NCBI RefSeq assembly: GCF_020329485.1
Contig: NZ_JAGKJI010000020.1
Coordinates: 54,790-118,789, forward strand
DNA length: 64,000 nt
Reading direction: 5' to 3'
DNA from: Bradyrhizobium cenepequi
GTDB taxonomy: Bacteria > Pseudomonadota > Alphaproteobacteria > Rhizobiales > Xanthobacteraceae
A program made the translations under genes and the position numbers. Under the pieces are notes generated by a model. That model was not told where the DNA came from and did no database searches. It saw nothing but the letters and a program-made list of their open reading frames with translations. Positions 17,818-26,286 of the stretch are shown piece after piece; position 1 is the stretch's first letter, and each line of letters starts with the position of its first letter.

Positions 17818-18570
17818 TCAGGTTCCCGGAATGAAACCTTCGAAGATCATCTGGTCGGCATAGCGCGCCGCTTTCGCGTGCTGCTCCGGCGTGCGTACGG
17901 TCCAGGCCAGGAGTGGGCAGCCGAACAGGTTGCGCGCGATCCATGGCGCCGGCGCCGGCAATTGCTCGACCCAATAGGCGACGAAATGCGGTTCGGTGCG
18001 AAAGCCATGGCGCAGGTACAGCATGCTGTCGCGCTGTGCTGGCGCGAGCTTCGCCCAATAGGCGTCGTCATAGGTGCGCTGGGCGGTGATGCCGCGGTGA
18101 AGCCTTGGCATGATCTCGCGCAGCGCCAGCACCTGGTCCGGATCAAAGGACATGCCGACCACGGGCCCGGAATAGGTGCTCAGCACCTCGGCCATCCGCT
18201 TCACCAATTTGCGGTCACCGTCAAAATGGCTCTTCACCTCGACCAGCAGCGGCACGCGGCCAGCCACCAGCGCGCAGAGGTCGCCAAGCGACATCATGCG
18301 CTCGCCGGTGTTCTTGAACCTGACGGCCTTCAATTCGGCTGCCGTCTTGGTGAGCAGGAGGCCCGAGCCCTCGGTGAGGCGGCCGAGCGCATCGTCGTGA
18401 TGCACCATGGCCTCGCCGTCGGCGCTGAGCTGGATATCGCACTCGATGGTGAAATTGCCCGCGATGGCGGCCTCCGCCGCCGCTGGCATGTTCTCGATGA
18501 TGCCGCGCGCGGCATCATGCAGGCCGCGATGGGCGACCGGCCGCGCCGTCAGCCAGTCGGGTGCCCGCAT
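17818..18570 (-). CDS. Glycerophosphodiester phosphodiesterase
   Basis: The 250-residue protein has the GDPD barrel: HRG at residues 14-16 (PVAHRGLHD), an ENMPAAAEAAI helix, ECDIQLSADGEAMVHHDD with the metal-binding Glu/Asp/His, and the later VEVKSHF strand with Glu and Lys. It hydrolyses glycerophosphodiesters to glycerol-3-phosphate and an alcohol. There is no signal peptide, so it is cytoplasmic. It begins 3 bases after the stop of the RidA gene, indicating one operon. The FemAB-like gene follows 107 bases downstream and may share the transcript. Confidence 0.9.
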   Translation of the reverse strand: MRAPDWLTARPVAHRGLHDAARGIIENMPAAAEAAIAGNFTIECDIQLSADGEAMVHHDDALGRLTEGSGLLLTKTAAELKAVRFKNTGERMMSLGDLCALVAGRVPLLVEVKSHFDGDRKLVKRMAEVLSTYSGPVVGMSFDPDQVLALREIMPRLHRGITAQRTYDDAYWAKLAPAQRDSMLYLRHGFRTEPHFVAYWVEQLPAPAPWIARNLFGCPLLAWTVRTPEQHAKAARYADQMIFEGFIPGT

Positions 18571-18573
18571 CGC

Positions 18574-19041
18574 TCAGGTGACCTCGAACAATCCCTCGAC
18601 TTCCACGGCAGCGTCTGCAGGTAGCGAAGCGACGCCGATGGTGGTTCGGGCGTGCCGGCCCTTATCGCCGAAGGCCAGCACCATCAGATCCGACGCGCCG
18701 TTCAGCACCTTCGGCGCGTCCAGGAAGTCGGGCGTCGAATTGATGAAGCCGCCGAGCCGCACGACGCGCGCAACCTTATCGAGGTCGCCAAGCGCGGCCT
18801 TGATCTGGGCAAACAGGTTGATCGCGCAGCCGCGGGCGGCGGCATGACCCTGCTCGAGGGTGACGCCCGCGCCCAGCTTGCCCTTGGCGATCAGCTTGCC
18901 CTGGGCATCGAAGCAAAGCTGGCCGGAGACGAACAGCAGATTGCCAGTGCGAACGAAGCCGACATAGTTCGCCACCGGAGCGGCAGGCTCGGGCAGGGTG
19001 ATGCCCTGTGCCGCCAGTTTCTGTTCGACCGTACCTGCCAT
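18574..19041 (-). CDS. RidA-family protein
   Basis: The 155-residue protein belongs to the YjgF/YER057c/UK114 family, which deaminates reactive enamine/imine intermediates. Diagnostic stretches are LPEPAAPVANYVGFVRTGNLLFVSGQL at the N-terminus and VVRLGGFINSTPDF. The closing RTTIGVASLPADAAVEVEGLF contains the conserved Arg that binds the carboxylate. I prefer the ATG at 19041 to one at 19068, since the family begins at this point and GGGGACGG lies upstream. It is the first gene of a tight pair with the glycerophosphodiesterase. Confidence 0.9.
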   Translation of the reverse strand: MAGTVEQKLAAQGITLPEPAAPVANYVGFVRTGNLLFVSGQLCFDAQGKLIAKGKLGAGVTLEQGHAAARGCAINLFAQIKAALGDLDKVARVVRLGGFINSTPDFLDAPKVLNGASDLMVLAFGDKGRHARTTIGVASLPADAAVEVEGLFEVT

Positions 19042-19280
19042 GTTTTCCGTCCCCGGTTCAGTGACCAATCAGGCCGCATTGTTTCGCGCATCGCGCCGTC
19101 GCTTTCAAGTCGGCTGCGGATCGATCAACAATGACACTTCATCGCGTAAGCCTCGGAGAAATATGCCGGAAAATGCTTCGTTCGCATGCTCGGTGTTACC
19201 TTTTTGTGAGATTGCCCCAGTTGCGGCGCAATAGAGCCATCACTATTGTGACGAATCGTCCGTTTCCTAAAGGAATATAC

Positions 19281-20144
19281 ATGGCCCGCCTGTTCCGGAT
19301 TCCGCCTCGCGTTTTGGCGATGACCATTGCCGTAGCCGCAGGACTGGGATTCCCGAACGGTGCGGCCACGGCTGGACCGGTGCCGTTTCTGTCGCATCAG
19401 GCGCTCTACGAACTCAATCTCGTGAAGTCGCGCGGTTCCAACGCCATCAGCGGCGTGCGCGGGCGCATCCTGTACAATTTTTCCGGCAGTACCTGCGAGG
19501 GCTACACATCCGAATTCCGCCAGGTATCGGAGCTCGACAGCGGCGAGGGCAAGGTGACGCTCTCCGACCTGCGCTCTACGTCCTGGGAGGACGCGGCCGG
19601 CAAGAGCTACCGCTTCAACATCGACACGCGGATGAATGACAGCAATTCCGCGCCGGTTGATGGCGTGGCGGAGCGCGAGGGCGACCACATCACGGTCAAG
19701 CTGAAGCAGCCGGTGGCGAAGACCTTCCAGCTCGACGGCAGCGTCGTATTCCCAACCGAGCAGATCCAGCACATCATCGCCGCCGCGCGCGAGGGCAAGA
19801 GCGTGCTGGAGCTCACCGTCTATGATGGTTCCGACAATGGCGAAAAGGTCTACAACACGCTTTCGGTGATCGGACAGCCGATTCCGGGCGACCGCGCGCC
19901 GGCATTACCCGATGCCTCGACCGCAAACGATGCAATGAAATCGATGACCCGCTGGCCGGTCACGGTGAGCTACTATGACCGCGACGCCAAGAACAACGAA
20001 GGCGAGCAGACGCCGGTCTATGCGATGTCGTTCGAGCTCTACGAGAACGGCGTCTCCCGCGCGCTGGTGCTGGATTACAATGACTTCGTGATTTCTGGCG
20101 CGATGGGCAAGTTCGACGTCAGGGATACGAAGCCGTGTAAGTGA
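19281..20144 (+). CDS. eipB: EipB-like periplasmic cell-envelope integrity protein (DUF1849)
   Basis: The 287-residue protein matches the DUF1849 family, whose Brucella member EipB is a periplasmic beta-spiral protein needed for envelope integrity. A signal peptide ends near residue 31 (GAATA). Mature signatures are HQALYELNLVKSRG, SGVRGRILYNFSGSTCEGYTSEFR, and the closing DYNDFVISGAMGKFDVRDTKPCK. The first Cys and the penultimate Cys fit the conserved disulfide of the family. The ATG at 19281 is preceded by AAAGGAA. A TTG/GTG-type extension to 19131 would destroy the signal peptide. It stands alone, facing the RidA gene divergently. Confidence 0.9.
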   Translation: MARLFRIPPRVLAMTIAVAAGLGFPNGAATAGPVPFLSHQALYELNLVKSRGSNAISGVRGRILYNFSGSTCEGYTSEFRQVSELDSGEGKVTLSDLRSTSWEDAAGKSYRFNIDTRMNDSNSAPVDGVAEREGDHITVKLKQPVAKTFQLDGSVVFPTEQIQHIIAAAREGKSVLELTVYDGSDNGEKVYNTLSVIGQPIPGDRAPALPDASTANDAMKSMTRWPVTVSYYDRDAKNNEGEQTPVYAMSFELYENGVSRALVLDYNDFVISGAMGKFDVRDTKPCK

Positions 20145-20150
20145 GGGATT

Positions 20151-21461
20151 TCACCCCTCTGTCTTCTCCGGCCCCTGATAGGCGATCCCCCTAATCACAG
20201 CGGCGTTTCCGAATTTCTTCCGCAGGTCATCCATGGCGCGTTCGGCATGGGCGGAGCGTCGGTCGAGCATGTCAGTGTCGTCGGCCGCCGATCCCGCCCG
20301 CAGCGCGCTGACGCCGACACCCATCAGGCGGAAGGCGGTGCCGTCGATCTCCTTCGCCAGCATCTCGCGCGAGACCGCAAAGATCTTTCCGGCGAGCTGC
20401 GTCGGCGCCGCGATCGATTGCGAGCGGGTCCGTGGGCGGAAATCGGCGGTCTTCAGCTTCAGCGTGATCGTGGAGCCCGCAAGCTCGCTGTTCTTCAGCC
20501 GCGCCGAGACCTTCTCGGACAATCTCCACAACAGCCTTTCCAGCGTGACGAAATCGCGGATGTCGTTCTCGAATGTGGTCTCGCTCGAGATCGTCTTGGC
20601 GCCGCGATCTGCCACCACGCGGCGGTCGTCGATGCCGCGCGCGAGCCGCCACAGCCTGCGGCCTTCGCTTGCGAACTGCTTCATCAGCTCGTTCTCGTCC
20701 GCGCGCTGCAGGTCGGCGATGGTGCGAAAGCCGCGCTGGATCAGCCTTTCCTCAGTCGCAGGCCCGACGCCGAAGATGAAGCCTACAGGCTTGTCCGCGA
20801 GCATCTCGCGCGCTTCGTCCTGGTCCAGCGTGGCGAAGCCGCGTGGCTTGTCGAGGTCGGAGGCGATCTTGGCCAGGAACTTGTTGCAGGACAGCCCGAC
20901 CGACACGGTAATTCCGATATCGCGCTCGACGTCGCGGGCAAATGCTGCCAGCACTTTTGCGGGGATCATGCCGTGGACGCGTTCCGTGCCGGAAAGGTCG
21001 AGGAAGGCCTCGTCGATCGACAACGGCTCGACCAGGGGCGTCAGCGCCTGCATCGCCTGGCGCACCTCGCGGCCGACGCGGACATATTTCGCCATGTCCG
21101 GTGGGATTACGGTCGCGGACGGGCAAAGCTCGAGCGCCTTGAACATCGGCATCGCCGAGCGCACGCCAAACGTTCGCGCAACGTAGCAGGCGGCCGACAC
21201 CACGCCGCGCTTGCCGCCGCCGATGATGACCGGCTTGTCGGCTAGCTCGGGACTGTCACGCTTCTCGACCGTGGCGTAGAAGGCGTCGCAATCGATATGG
21301 GCCAGTGCAAGCCGGGGCAGGGCGTGATGGCGGACCAGGCGCGGTGAGCCGCAATGGCTGCAGCGTCTTGCCTTGAAGTCGAGATCGCCGAGGCAATCCC
21401 GGCAGAAGCAGTGGGGACCGTTGCTCGTGAGCGCCGCGCTCACGGCACGTCGCGTTCCCAT
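20151..21461 (-). CDS. dinB: DNA polymerase IV with N-terminal zinc-ribbon extension
   Basis: Y-family translesion polymerase of 436 residues. Catalytic motifs are LAHIDCDAFYATVEKRDSP (first metal Asp) and SIDEAFLDLSGT (Asp/Glu). The thumb helix-hairpin-helix and little-finger regions follow (ADKPVGFIFGVGP, SSETTFENDI, LKLKTADFRPRTRS). The first ~45 residues carry two cysteine pairs, CFCRDC and CSHC, forming a probable zinc ribbon ahead of the palm. This is common in alphaproteobacterial DinB but absent from E. coli DinB. The stop of DUF3572 lies within the dinB start (22-base overlap), so the two genes are co-translated. No LexA box was identified. Confidence 0.93.
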   Translation of the reverse strand: MGTRRAVSAALTSNGPHCFCRDCLGDLDFKARRCSHCGSPRLVRHHALPRLALAHIDCDAFYATVEKRDSPELADKPVIIGGGKRGVVSAACYVARTFGVRSAMPMFKALELCPSATVIPPDMAKYVRVGREVRQAMQALTPLVEPLSIDEAFLDLSGTERVHGMIPAKVLAAFARDVERDIGITVSVGLSCNKFLAKIASDLDKPRGFATLDQDEAREMLADKPVGFIFGVGPATEERLIQRGFRTIADLQRADENELMKQFASEGRRLWRLARGIDDRRVVADRGAKTISSETTFENDIRDFVTLERLLWRLSEKVSARLKNSELAGSTITLKLKTADFRPRTRSQSIAAPTQLAGKIFAVSREMLAKEIDGTAFRLMGVGVSALRAGSAADDTDMLDRRSAHAERAMDDLRKKFGNAAVIRGIAYQGPEKTEG

Positions 21462-21739
21462 TTGGGATCGTTCAAGACCTGGTGGGCCGCGGCAATGTTC
21501 GTCGGGTGCAGTTCGGAAGCCTTCGCAAACGCCTTCACTGTCGCATCATCCCGCATCACGAAATCGAGCACCGAGCTAAGGAACTTTGGGTCGGAGGCGG
21601 CCGAGCGGAGCGTCTCCGGTCCGATTCCGGTCTCGGCCAGGAACAGGCCCAGCCTTTCGGGGTCGCCGGCGATGAAACCCAGCGCCTGAACCGCAACGAT
21701 TTCAGCTACTTCGCGAGGGTTTTGAACAGGCTTTTTCAA
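21440..21739 (-). CDS. DUF3572 family protein
   Basis: The 99-residue protein matches the small alphaproteobacterial DUF3572 family: REVAEIVAVQALGFIAGDPERLGLFLAETGIGPETLR followed by FLSSVLDFVMRDDATVKAFA. It is all-helical, with no membrane segment or metal motif. Function is unknown. It is translated just ahead of dinB with a 22-base overlap. The steady linkage suggests an accessory role in, or shared regulation with, translesion synthesis; that is inference. Confidence 0.85.
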   Translation of the reverse strand: MKKPVQNPREVAEIVAVQALGFIAGDPERLGLFLAETGIGPETLRSAASDPKFLSSVLDFVMRDDATVKAFAKASELHPTNIAAAHQVLNDPKWERDVP

Positions 21740-21965
21740 CGGTCGATTTGCCTTTCCGTTAACTTATGTTCTCTAATGAGACGCATCATGCCCGAGTCTT
21801 TCGGACCTGTTCAAGCAAGTGGAAACCACACCACGCAAGATAGGGGTCGAGTTTAACGGGTTTGAGCGAATCTGGCGCTAGTTTGATTTTACATTTCGAT
21901 GCGCCCGAAGGCGGTGCCGAACGTACCGCATCAGGGACTGTTTCCTACGGCTTTGGAGGGACGGG

Positions 21966-22331
21966 ATGGCCAAGACCGTCCTGATCGTGGAGGACAACGA
22001 GCTCAATATGAAGCTCTTTCGCGACCTGCTGGAGGCGCACGGTTATCAGACCTCCGGCACGAGCAATGGTTTTGAGGCGCTCGATCTCGTCCGCAAACTG
22101 CATCCCGACCTGATCCTGATGGATATCCAGCTTCCGCAGGTCTCCGGGCTCGAAGTCACGCGCTGGATCAAGGACGATCCTGATCTGCGCAAGATCCCGG
22201 TGGTCGCTGTCACCGCGTTCGCGATGAAGGGCGATGAGGAACGCATCCGCGAAGGTGGGTGCGAGGCCTATTTGTCCAAACCAATTTCGGTCGGCAAATT
22301 CATTGAGACCGTCCGACGCTTTATCGGGTAG
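21966..22331 (+). CDS. divK: Single-domain response regulator DivK
   Basis: The 121-residue receiver domain matches DivK of the alphaproteobacterial cell-cycle phosphorelay. The acidic pocket is E9-D10, the phosphoacceptor is Asp53 in LILMDIQLP, the conserved Thr is in VVAVTAFAMKGDE, and the Lys is in YLSKPISV. No output domain is present. It normally controls DivL/CckA and so CtrA activity, being phosphorylated by PleC/DivJ. GGAGGGACGGG precedes the ATG. pleD follows 14 bases after the stop, the usual order. Confidence 0.95.
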   Translation: MAKTVLIVEDNELNMKLFRDLLEAHGYQTSGTSNGFEALDLVRKLHPDLILMDIQLPQVSGLEVTRWIKDDPDLRKIPVVAVTAFAMKGDEERIREGGCEAYLSKPISVGKFIETVRRFIG

Positions 22332-22345
22332 GGAGTTGTATTTCG

Positions 22346-23719
22346 ATGTCCGCACGTATCCTCGTGGTCGATGACGTTCCCGCGAACGTCAAGTTGTTGG
22401 AAGCGCGACTGTCGGCCGAATATTTCGACGTGCTGACTGCTTCCAACGGCGCCGAGGCCCTGCAGATCTGCGCGCGCGCTGAATGCGACATCATCCTGCT
22501 CGACGTCATGATGCCTGACATGGATGGCTTCGAGGTCTGCCGTCGGCTCAAGTCCAATCCGGTCACGCATTTCATTCCGGTCGTCATCGTCACTGCGCTC
22601 GACAGCCCGGCTGACCGCGTGCGCGGCCTGGAAGCCGGTGCCGACGACTTCCTGACCAAACCCGTGTCCGACGTCGTGTTGATCGCACGCGTGCGCTCGC
22701 TGACGCGACTGAAGATGATGACCGATGAATTGCGCATGCGCGCGATTACCTCGCTCGAAATGGGCATGCAGGCGCCCGAACGTAGCGCGATTGCCGACAA
22801 AGGGCTTGGCGGCCGTATCCTATTGGTCGATGACCGGCCGTCGTCCTACGAACGGCTCGCGCCGATGCTTTCCGCCGAGCATACGGTTGATGTCGAGACC
22901 AACCCGGGAGAAGCGCTGTTCAATGCCGCCGAGGGCAATTACGACTTGATGATCGTTTCGCTCAGCCTCGACAATTACGACGGCCTGCGGCTCTGCAGCC
23001 AGGCGCGCTCACTGGAACGCACCCGCCAGTTGCCGATCCTCGCCATCTCGGATGCCGACAACAATGCGCGGCTGTTGCGCGGGCTCGAGATCGGCGTCAA
23101 CGACTACCTGCTGCGCCCGATCGACAAGAACGAACTTTTGGCGCGTGCGCGCACGCAGATCCGGCGGCGGCGCTACACCGATCATCTGCGCGACAATGTG
23201 CAGAACTCGATCGAGATGGCGATCACGGACGCGCTGACTGGGCTGCACAACCGCCGCTACATGGAGAGCCATCTGGCGACGCTTGCTGAACAAGCCTCGG
23301 CCCGTGGCAAGCCGCTGGCGCTGATGATCCTCGACATCGACTACTTCAAGGCGATCAACGACAATTATGGTCATGATGCCGGCGACGACGTCCTGCGCGA
23401 CTTCGCGACCCGGATCCGCAAATCGATCCGCGGCATCGATCTCGCCTGCCGGTATGGCGGCGAGGAATTCGTGATCGTGATGCCGGAAACCGACCTTCAC
23501 GTCGCCGGTATGGTCGCCGAACGCCTGCGCCGTTCGATCGCCGGCGAACCCTTCTCCATCAGCAAGGGCGTCAACCGCATCGAGGTCACGATCTCGATCG
23601 GCCTCACCACGCTGGAGCGCAAGGGCGAGTCGGTGACCGACGTGCTCAAGCGCGCCGACAACGCGCTCTACCGCGCCAAGCATGGTGGCCGGAACAGGGT
23701 GGTTTCAGCGGCGGCTTAA
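22346..23719 (+). CDS. pleD: Diguanylate cyclase response regulator PleD
   Basis: The 457-residue protein has the REC-REC-GGDEF layout of PleD, which makes c-di-GMP at the stalked/old pole when phosphorylated. REC1 holds the phosphoacceptor Asp53 (ILLDVMMPD). REC2 (from about residue 152) begins ILLVDDRPSS but has Ser at the acceptor site (MIVSLSLDN), so it is a degenerate dimerisation adaptor. The GGDEF domain starts near 290 with TDALTGLHNRRYM, and the active site is GGEEF at 371-375. An inhibitory I-site RGID lies five residues before it, so product inhibition is expected. It is the second gene of the divK-pleD operon. Confidence 0.95.
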   Translation: MSARILVVDDVPANVKLLEARLSAEYFDVLTASNGAEALQICARAECDIILLDVMMPDMDGFEVCRRLKSNPVTHFIPVVIVTALDSPADRVRGLEAGADDFLTKPVSDVVLIARVRSLTRLKMMTDELRMRAITSLEMGMQAPERSAIADKGLGGRILLVDDRPSSYERLAPMLSAEHTVDVETNPGEALFNAAEGNYDLMIVSLSLDNYDGLRLCSQARSLERTRQLPILAISDADNNARLLRGLEIGVNDYLLRPIDKNELLARARTQIRRRRYTDHLRDNVQNSIEMAITDALTGLHNRRYMESHLATLAEQASARGKPLALMILDIDYFKAINDNYGHDAGDDVLRDFATRIRKSIRGIDLACRYGGEEFVIVMPETDLHVAGMVAERLRRSIAGEPFSISKGVNRIEVTISIGLTTLERKGESVTDVLKRADNALYRAKHGGRNRVVSAAA

Positions 23720-23726
23720 ATGCTGC

Positions 23727-23812
23727 GTAGCCCGGATGGAGCGAAGCGCAATCCGGGTCGTCTCACCCTCGCGAGTTCTCCCCGGATTACGCTTTCGCTC
23801 CATCCGGGCTAC
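23727..23812. repeat. Inverted-repeat element (GTAGCCCGGATGGAGCG family)
   Basis: Left arm 23727-23757 begins GTAGCCCGGATGGAGCGAAG. Right arm 23780-23812 is its near-perfect complement, ending GCTCCATCCGGGCTAC. Together they could form a ~30-bp hairpin. The element separates pleD from the convergent TetR gene and overlaps the TetR 3' end. It may act as a bidirectional terminator. Confidence 0.85.
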
Positions 23813-24371
23813 TGATTTTCACACCCGCATTCTCCAAAAGCACGCGCGCGGCTTCTTTTGCCGCCCGAGCCATCGCGGGGTCGTCGCGGACGAGATCCTG
23901 TGCGATCGAGCCGTCGACCAGCAATTGCAGCTGGGTCGCAAGTGCTTCCGGATCGGCAACGCCGAGTTCGGTCAATCGATCGCGAAACCACAGCCGCCGG
24001 CTTTCCTTGAACGCGATGGCGACCTTCTTGACTGACTTGTCTTCGCCACCGAGTTCGGCGACCGCGTTGACGAAGGGGCAGCCGCGAAAATCCTTGGCGC
24101 CAAAGCGACGCTCCAGCGCATCGAAGGTGCCGAGGATCTGCTCGACCGGCGGCTTGTCCGACGGCTTCGGCTGCACGAAGCGATGTTCGAGATAGGCCGC
24201 GATCAGCGCGTCCTTGGACGGAAAGTGATTGTAGAGCGTGCGCTTGCTGATGCCGATCTCGGCGGAAATGGTATCGACGCCGATGGCGCGGATGCCCTTT
24301 AGGTAGAACAGCCGGTCCGCCGTCTGAAGGATGCGGTCCTTCATCGTCTGTTTCTGGTGCGGAGAAGCCAT
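23787..24371 (-). CDS. TetR/AcrR-family repressor
   Basis: The 194-residue regulator has an N-terminal helix-turn-helix (KDRILQTADRLFYLKGIRAIGVDTISAEIGISKRTLYNHFPSKDALIAAYL in segments, about residues 10-60) and an all-helical ligand domain. I set the start at the ATG at 24371, where MASPHQKQT leads straight into the domain; a start at 24557 would put ~60 unrelated residues in front and cross the operator. Its last residues (SPDGAKA) and its stop codon lie within the right arm of the palindromic repeat, so the C-terminus appears replaced. A palindrome at 24425-24440 is the likely operator shared with the divergent MFS gene. Confidence 0.87.
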   Translation of the reverse strand: MASPHQKQTMKDRILQTADRLFYLKGIRAIGVDTISAEIGISKRTLYNHFPSKDALIAAYLEHRFVQPKPSDKPPVEQILGTFDALERRFGAKDFRGCPFVNAVAELGGEDKSVKKVAIAFKESRRLWFRDRLTELGVADPEALATQLQLLVDGSIAQDLVRDDPAMARAAKEAARVLLENAGVKISSPDGAKA

Positions 24372-24424
24372 GCAACGGCTCCGTATCTCATTCGCTTGAC
24401 AGCACCTCCCTGTTATAGCCAAAG

Positions 24425-24440
24425 TACACAGGTCTGTGTA
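24425..24440. promoter_or_regulatory. Candidate TetR operator between regulator and MFS gene
   Basis: TACACAGGTCTGTGTA is an exact 7-2-7 inverted repeat in the 134-base divergent gap. It sits 54 bases from the TetR start and 66 from the MFS start. A repressor bound here could block both promoters. The assignment to this TetR protein is inferred from position and symmetry. Confidence 0.6.
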
Positions 24441-24505
24441 ACTAAAAATCGCGTGAATCGCAGGTAGACTTTGCTGTGCCGCCATCGATAGGGAGAACAA
24501 AAACA

Positions 24506-25741
24506 ATGCCCTTGCTGCAAGTCCTGCGTCCCACGCTTCCCATCCTGATCGGCGCATCCGTCATGCTCACGCTGAGCATGGGCCTGCGGCAGAGCCTCGG
24601 CATCTTCATGCAGCCGCTGACGCACGACATCAGGATTTCGGTATCTGACTTCACCCTGGCGCTGGCGGTGCAGAACCTCGCTTGGGGCTTCCTGCAGCCG
24701 CTCGCCGGCGCCATGACGGTGCGTTACGGCTTTCGTCCGATCATGGTGGTCGGCTCGCTGCTCTATATCGCGGGCCTTGCGTTCATGGCGGGCGCGCACG
24801 GCGTCGTGAGCATCATGATCGGCGGCGGCGTCCTGATCGGTACCTCGCTCGCCTGCACGGCGGCCGCGATCGCGATGTCGGTCGCCGCCCGCGCGGTGCC
24901 CGAGACGGTGCGCTCGACCGTGCTCGGCATCGTCTCGGGCGCCGGGTCGCTTGGAGCGCTGCTGTCGGCCCCGATCGGGCAACTGCTCAATGAAGGTTTC
25001 GGCTGGCGCGTCGGTCTGCTCGGCTTCGTGGTGCTGGCGGTCCTGATGATCCCTGCCGCCTGGTACGCCGGTCGCATCGATCAGGTTCCGCTGCCCAGGC
25101 CGACGTCGTCCGAGGACATCGGTGAGGCGACCGCCGCAATCGCGGCCAGGGCGGCGTTCGGCAATGCCTCGTTCGTGGTGATGACGTGCGCCTATCTCGT
25201 TTGCGGCATGCAACTCGTCTTTCTCACCACGCATCTGCCGTCCTATCTCGCGATCTGCGGCCTCGATCCGATGCTGAGCGCGCAGACGCTCGGCATGATC
25301 GGCGGCTTCAACGTGCTCGGCTCGCTGTTCTTCGGCTGGGCTGGCCAGCGCTGGAACAAGCTGGCGTTGCTGGGCGCGATCTACATCCTGCGCTCGCTGG
25401 CGCTCGCCTGGTATTTCATGCTGCCGGCGACACCTGCCTCTACGCTGCTGTTCGGCGCCATCATGGGCTTCCTTTGGATGGGTGTCGGCCCGCTGGTCGC
25501 AGGCGCGGTGGCGGAGATGTTCGGGCTGCGCTGGCAGGCGATGATCCAGGGGCTTGCCTTCATGAGCCACCAGATCGGCAGCTTCCTTGGCGCCTATGGG
25601 GGAGGGCTGCTCTACGACGCGCTCGGCTCCTACACCATGGCCTGGCGCATCGGTGTCGCGCTGGGTCTCGCCGGCGGCATCATCCAGGTGGCGTTTGCGC
25701 TAGTGCGGCCCTCGCAGCCACCGCTATTGAAGACGGCGTAA
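24506..25741 (+). CDS. MFS transporter
   Basis: The 411-residue integral membrane protein has 12 hydrophobic segments. MFS hallmarks are LSMGLRQSLGIFMQPL in the first helix and a loop 2-3 region near AVRYGFRPIMVVGSLLYI, and SLACTAAAIAMSVAARAVPE fits helices 4-5. It probably acts as a proton-driven transporter in the inner membrane. Local TetR regulation suggests export or uptake of a small hydrophobic or acidic compound. The ATG at 24506 follows GGGAGAAC. An in-frame GTG at 24476 adds only ten residues and is less likely. No other gene follows in the transcript. Confidence 0.85.
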   Translation: MPLLQVLRPTLPILIGASVMLTLSMGLRQSLGIFMQPLTHDIRISVSDFTLALAVQNLAWGFLQPLAGAMTVRYGFRPIMVVGSLLYIAGLAFMAGAHGVVSIMIGGGVLIGTSLACTAAAIAMSVAARAVPETVRSTVLGIVSGAGSLGALLSAPIGQLLNEGFGWRVGLLGFVVLAVLMIPAAWYAGRIDQVPLPRPTSSEDIGEATAAIAARAAFGNASFVVMTCAYLVCGMQLVFLTTHLPSYLAICGLDPMLSAQTLGMIGGFNVLGSLFFGWAGQRWNKLALLGAIYILRSLALAWYFMLPATPASTLLFGAIMGFLWMGVGPLVAGAVAEMFGLRWQAMIQGLAFMSHQIGSFLGAYGGGLLYDALGSYTMAWRIGVALGLAGGIIQVAFALVRPSQPPLLKTA

Positions 25742-26013
25742 ACTCCGCCCTCGCGGCGAATGCTCGCAAGGACGTGCTGCCCCCACGCGGGGGCGGCGAT
25801 GAATGTGTGATTAAATAATAGTCAATCGGACGCCGCTAGAATTGGCAGTGACTAAGCACCTTCACGCGTCGGTGAATTAGAGTCGACGCTAATTCAATAG
25901 GTTAGCTCTCCATCGTGGATGGCACGAAACTTGATTAATTCTGACTAAGAACTGGGGTCGGAGACCGACTCGGGCGTCTTCCGATTTGGCGACCCGGGAA
26001 ATGCTGGCGGGCC
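25742..26013. other. Intergenic region with sigma-54-like promoter
   Basis: About 270 A/T-richer bases follow the MFS gene. The one recognisable element is the -24/-12-type box at 25920-25935. No open frame with gene-like features is seen. Confidence 0.45.
25920..25935 (+). promoter_or_regulatory. Sigma-54-like -24/-12 promoter upstream of glnK relic and amtB
   Basis: TGGCACGAAACTTGAT fits the RpoN consensus TGGCAC-N5-TTGCA with exact GG-N10 spacing, except that the -12 GC reads GA. RpoN/NtrC control of glnK-amtB is well established in rhizobia, so the site is plausible, but the -12 mismatch may weaken it. Confidence 0.5.
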
Positions 26014-26286
26014 ATGAGGCTAGTCGCCGCCAATCTCCAGCCGTTGAAGCTCGGCGACCTTGCCGCGGCGCCGAGCACTATGAGTCTTGTGCCCAAGGGC
26101 ATGCCAGTCCTGGGCAGGCATTGCGGGCCGGTTGCGGCGCTCCAAGATACTGCGAGAACCGAACGAGCGGGCGATGCCAGGTATTTGGTGACCTCGGTCG
26201 AGCAGCAAGCCCCGCGTCTGGCGCCGGCGCGGCAAAGCCTCTCCTCAAGCCTTTCGCTGACTTCTCTTGCGACGGGAGGACGATGA
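26014..26286 (+). pseudogene. Probable degenerate glnK (PII) gene
   Basis: The frame from the ATG at 26014 would encode 90 residues. Its N-terminus (MRLVAANLQPLKLGDL, then GMPVL near residue 30) parallels the PII pattern MKLVMAIIKPFKL...GMTV. Near residue 57, YLVTSVEQQAPRL parallels the PII end motif KIFVTSVEQAVRI. The region between, including the T-loop with its regulatory Tyr, is missing or unrecognisable, and the frame is ~20 codons shorter than PII. Its position directly ahead of amtB and behind a sigma-54-like box is where glnK normally lies. I infer a decayed glnK. The stretch could instead be chance similarity in an untranslated leader. Confidence 0.45.
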
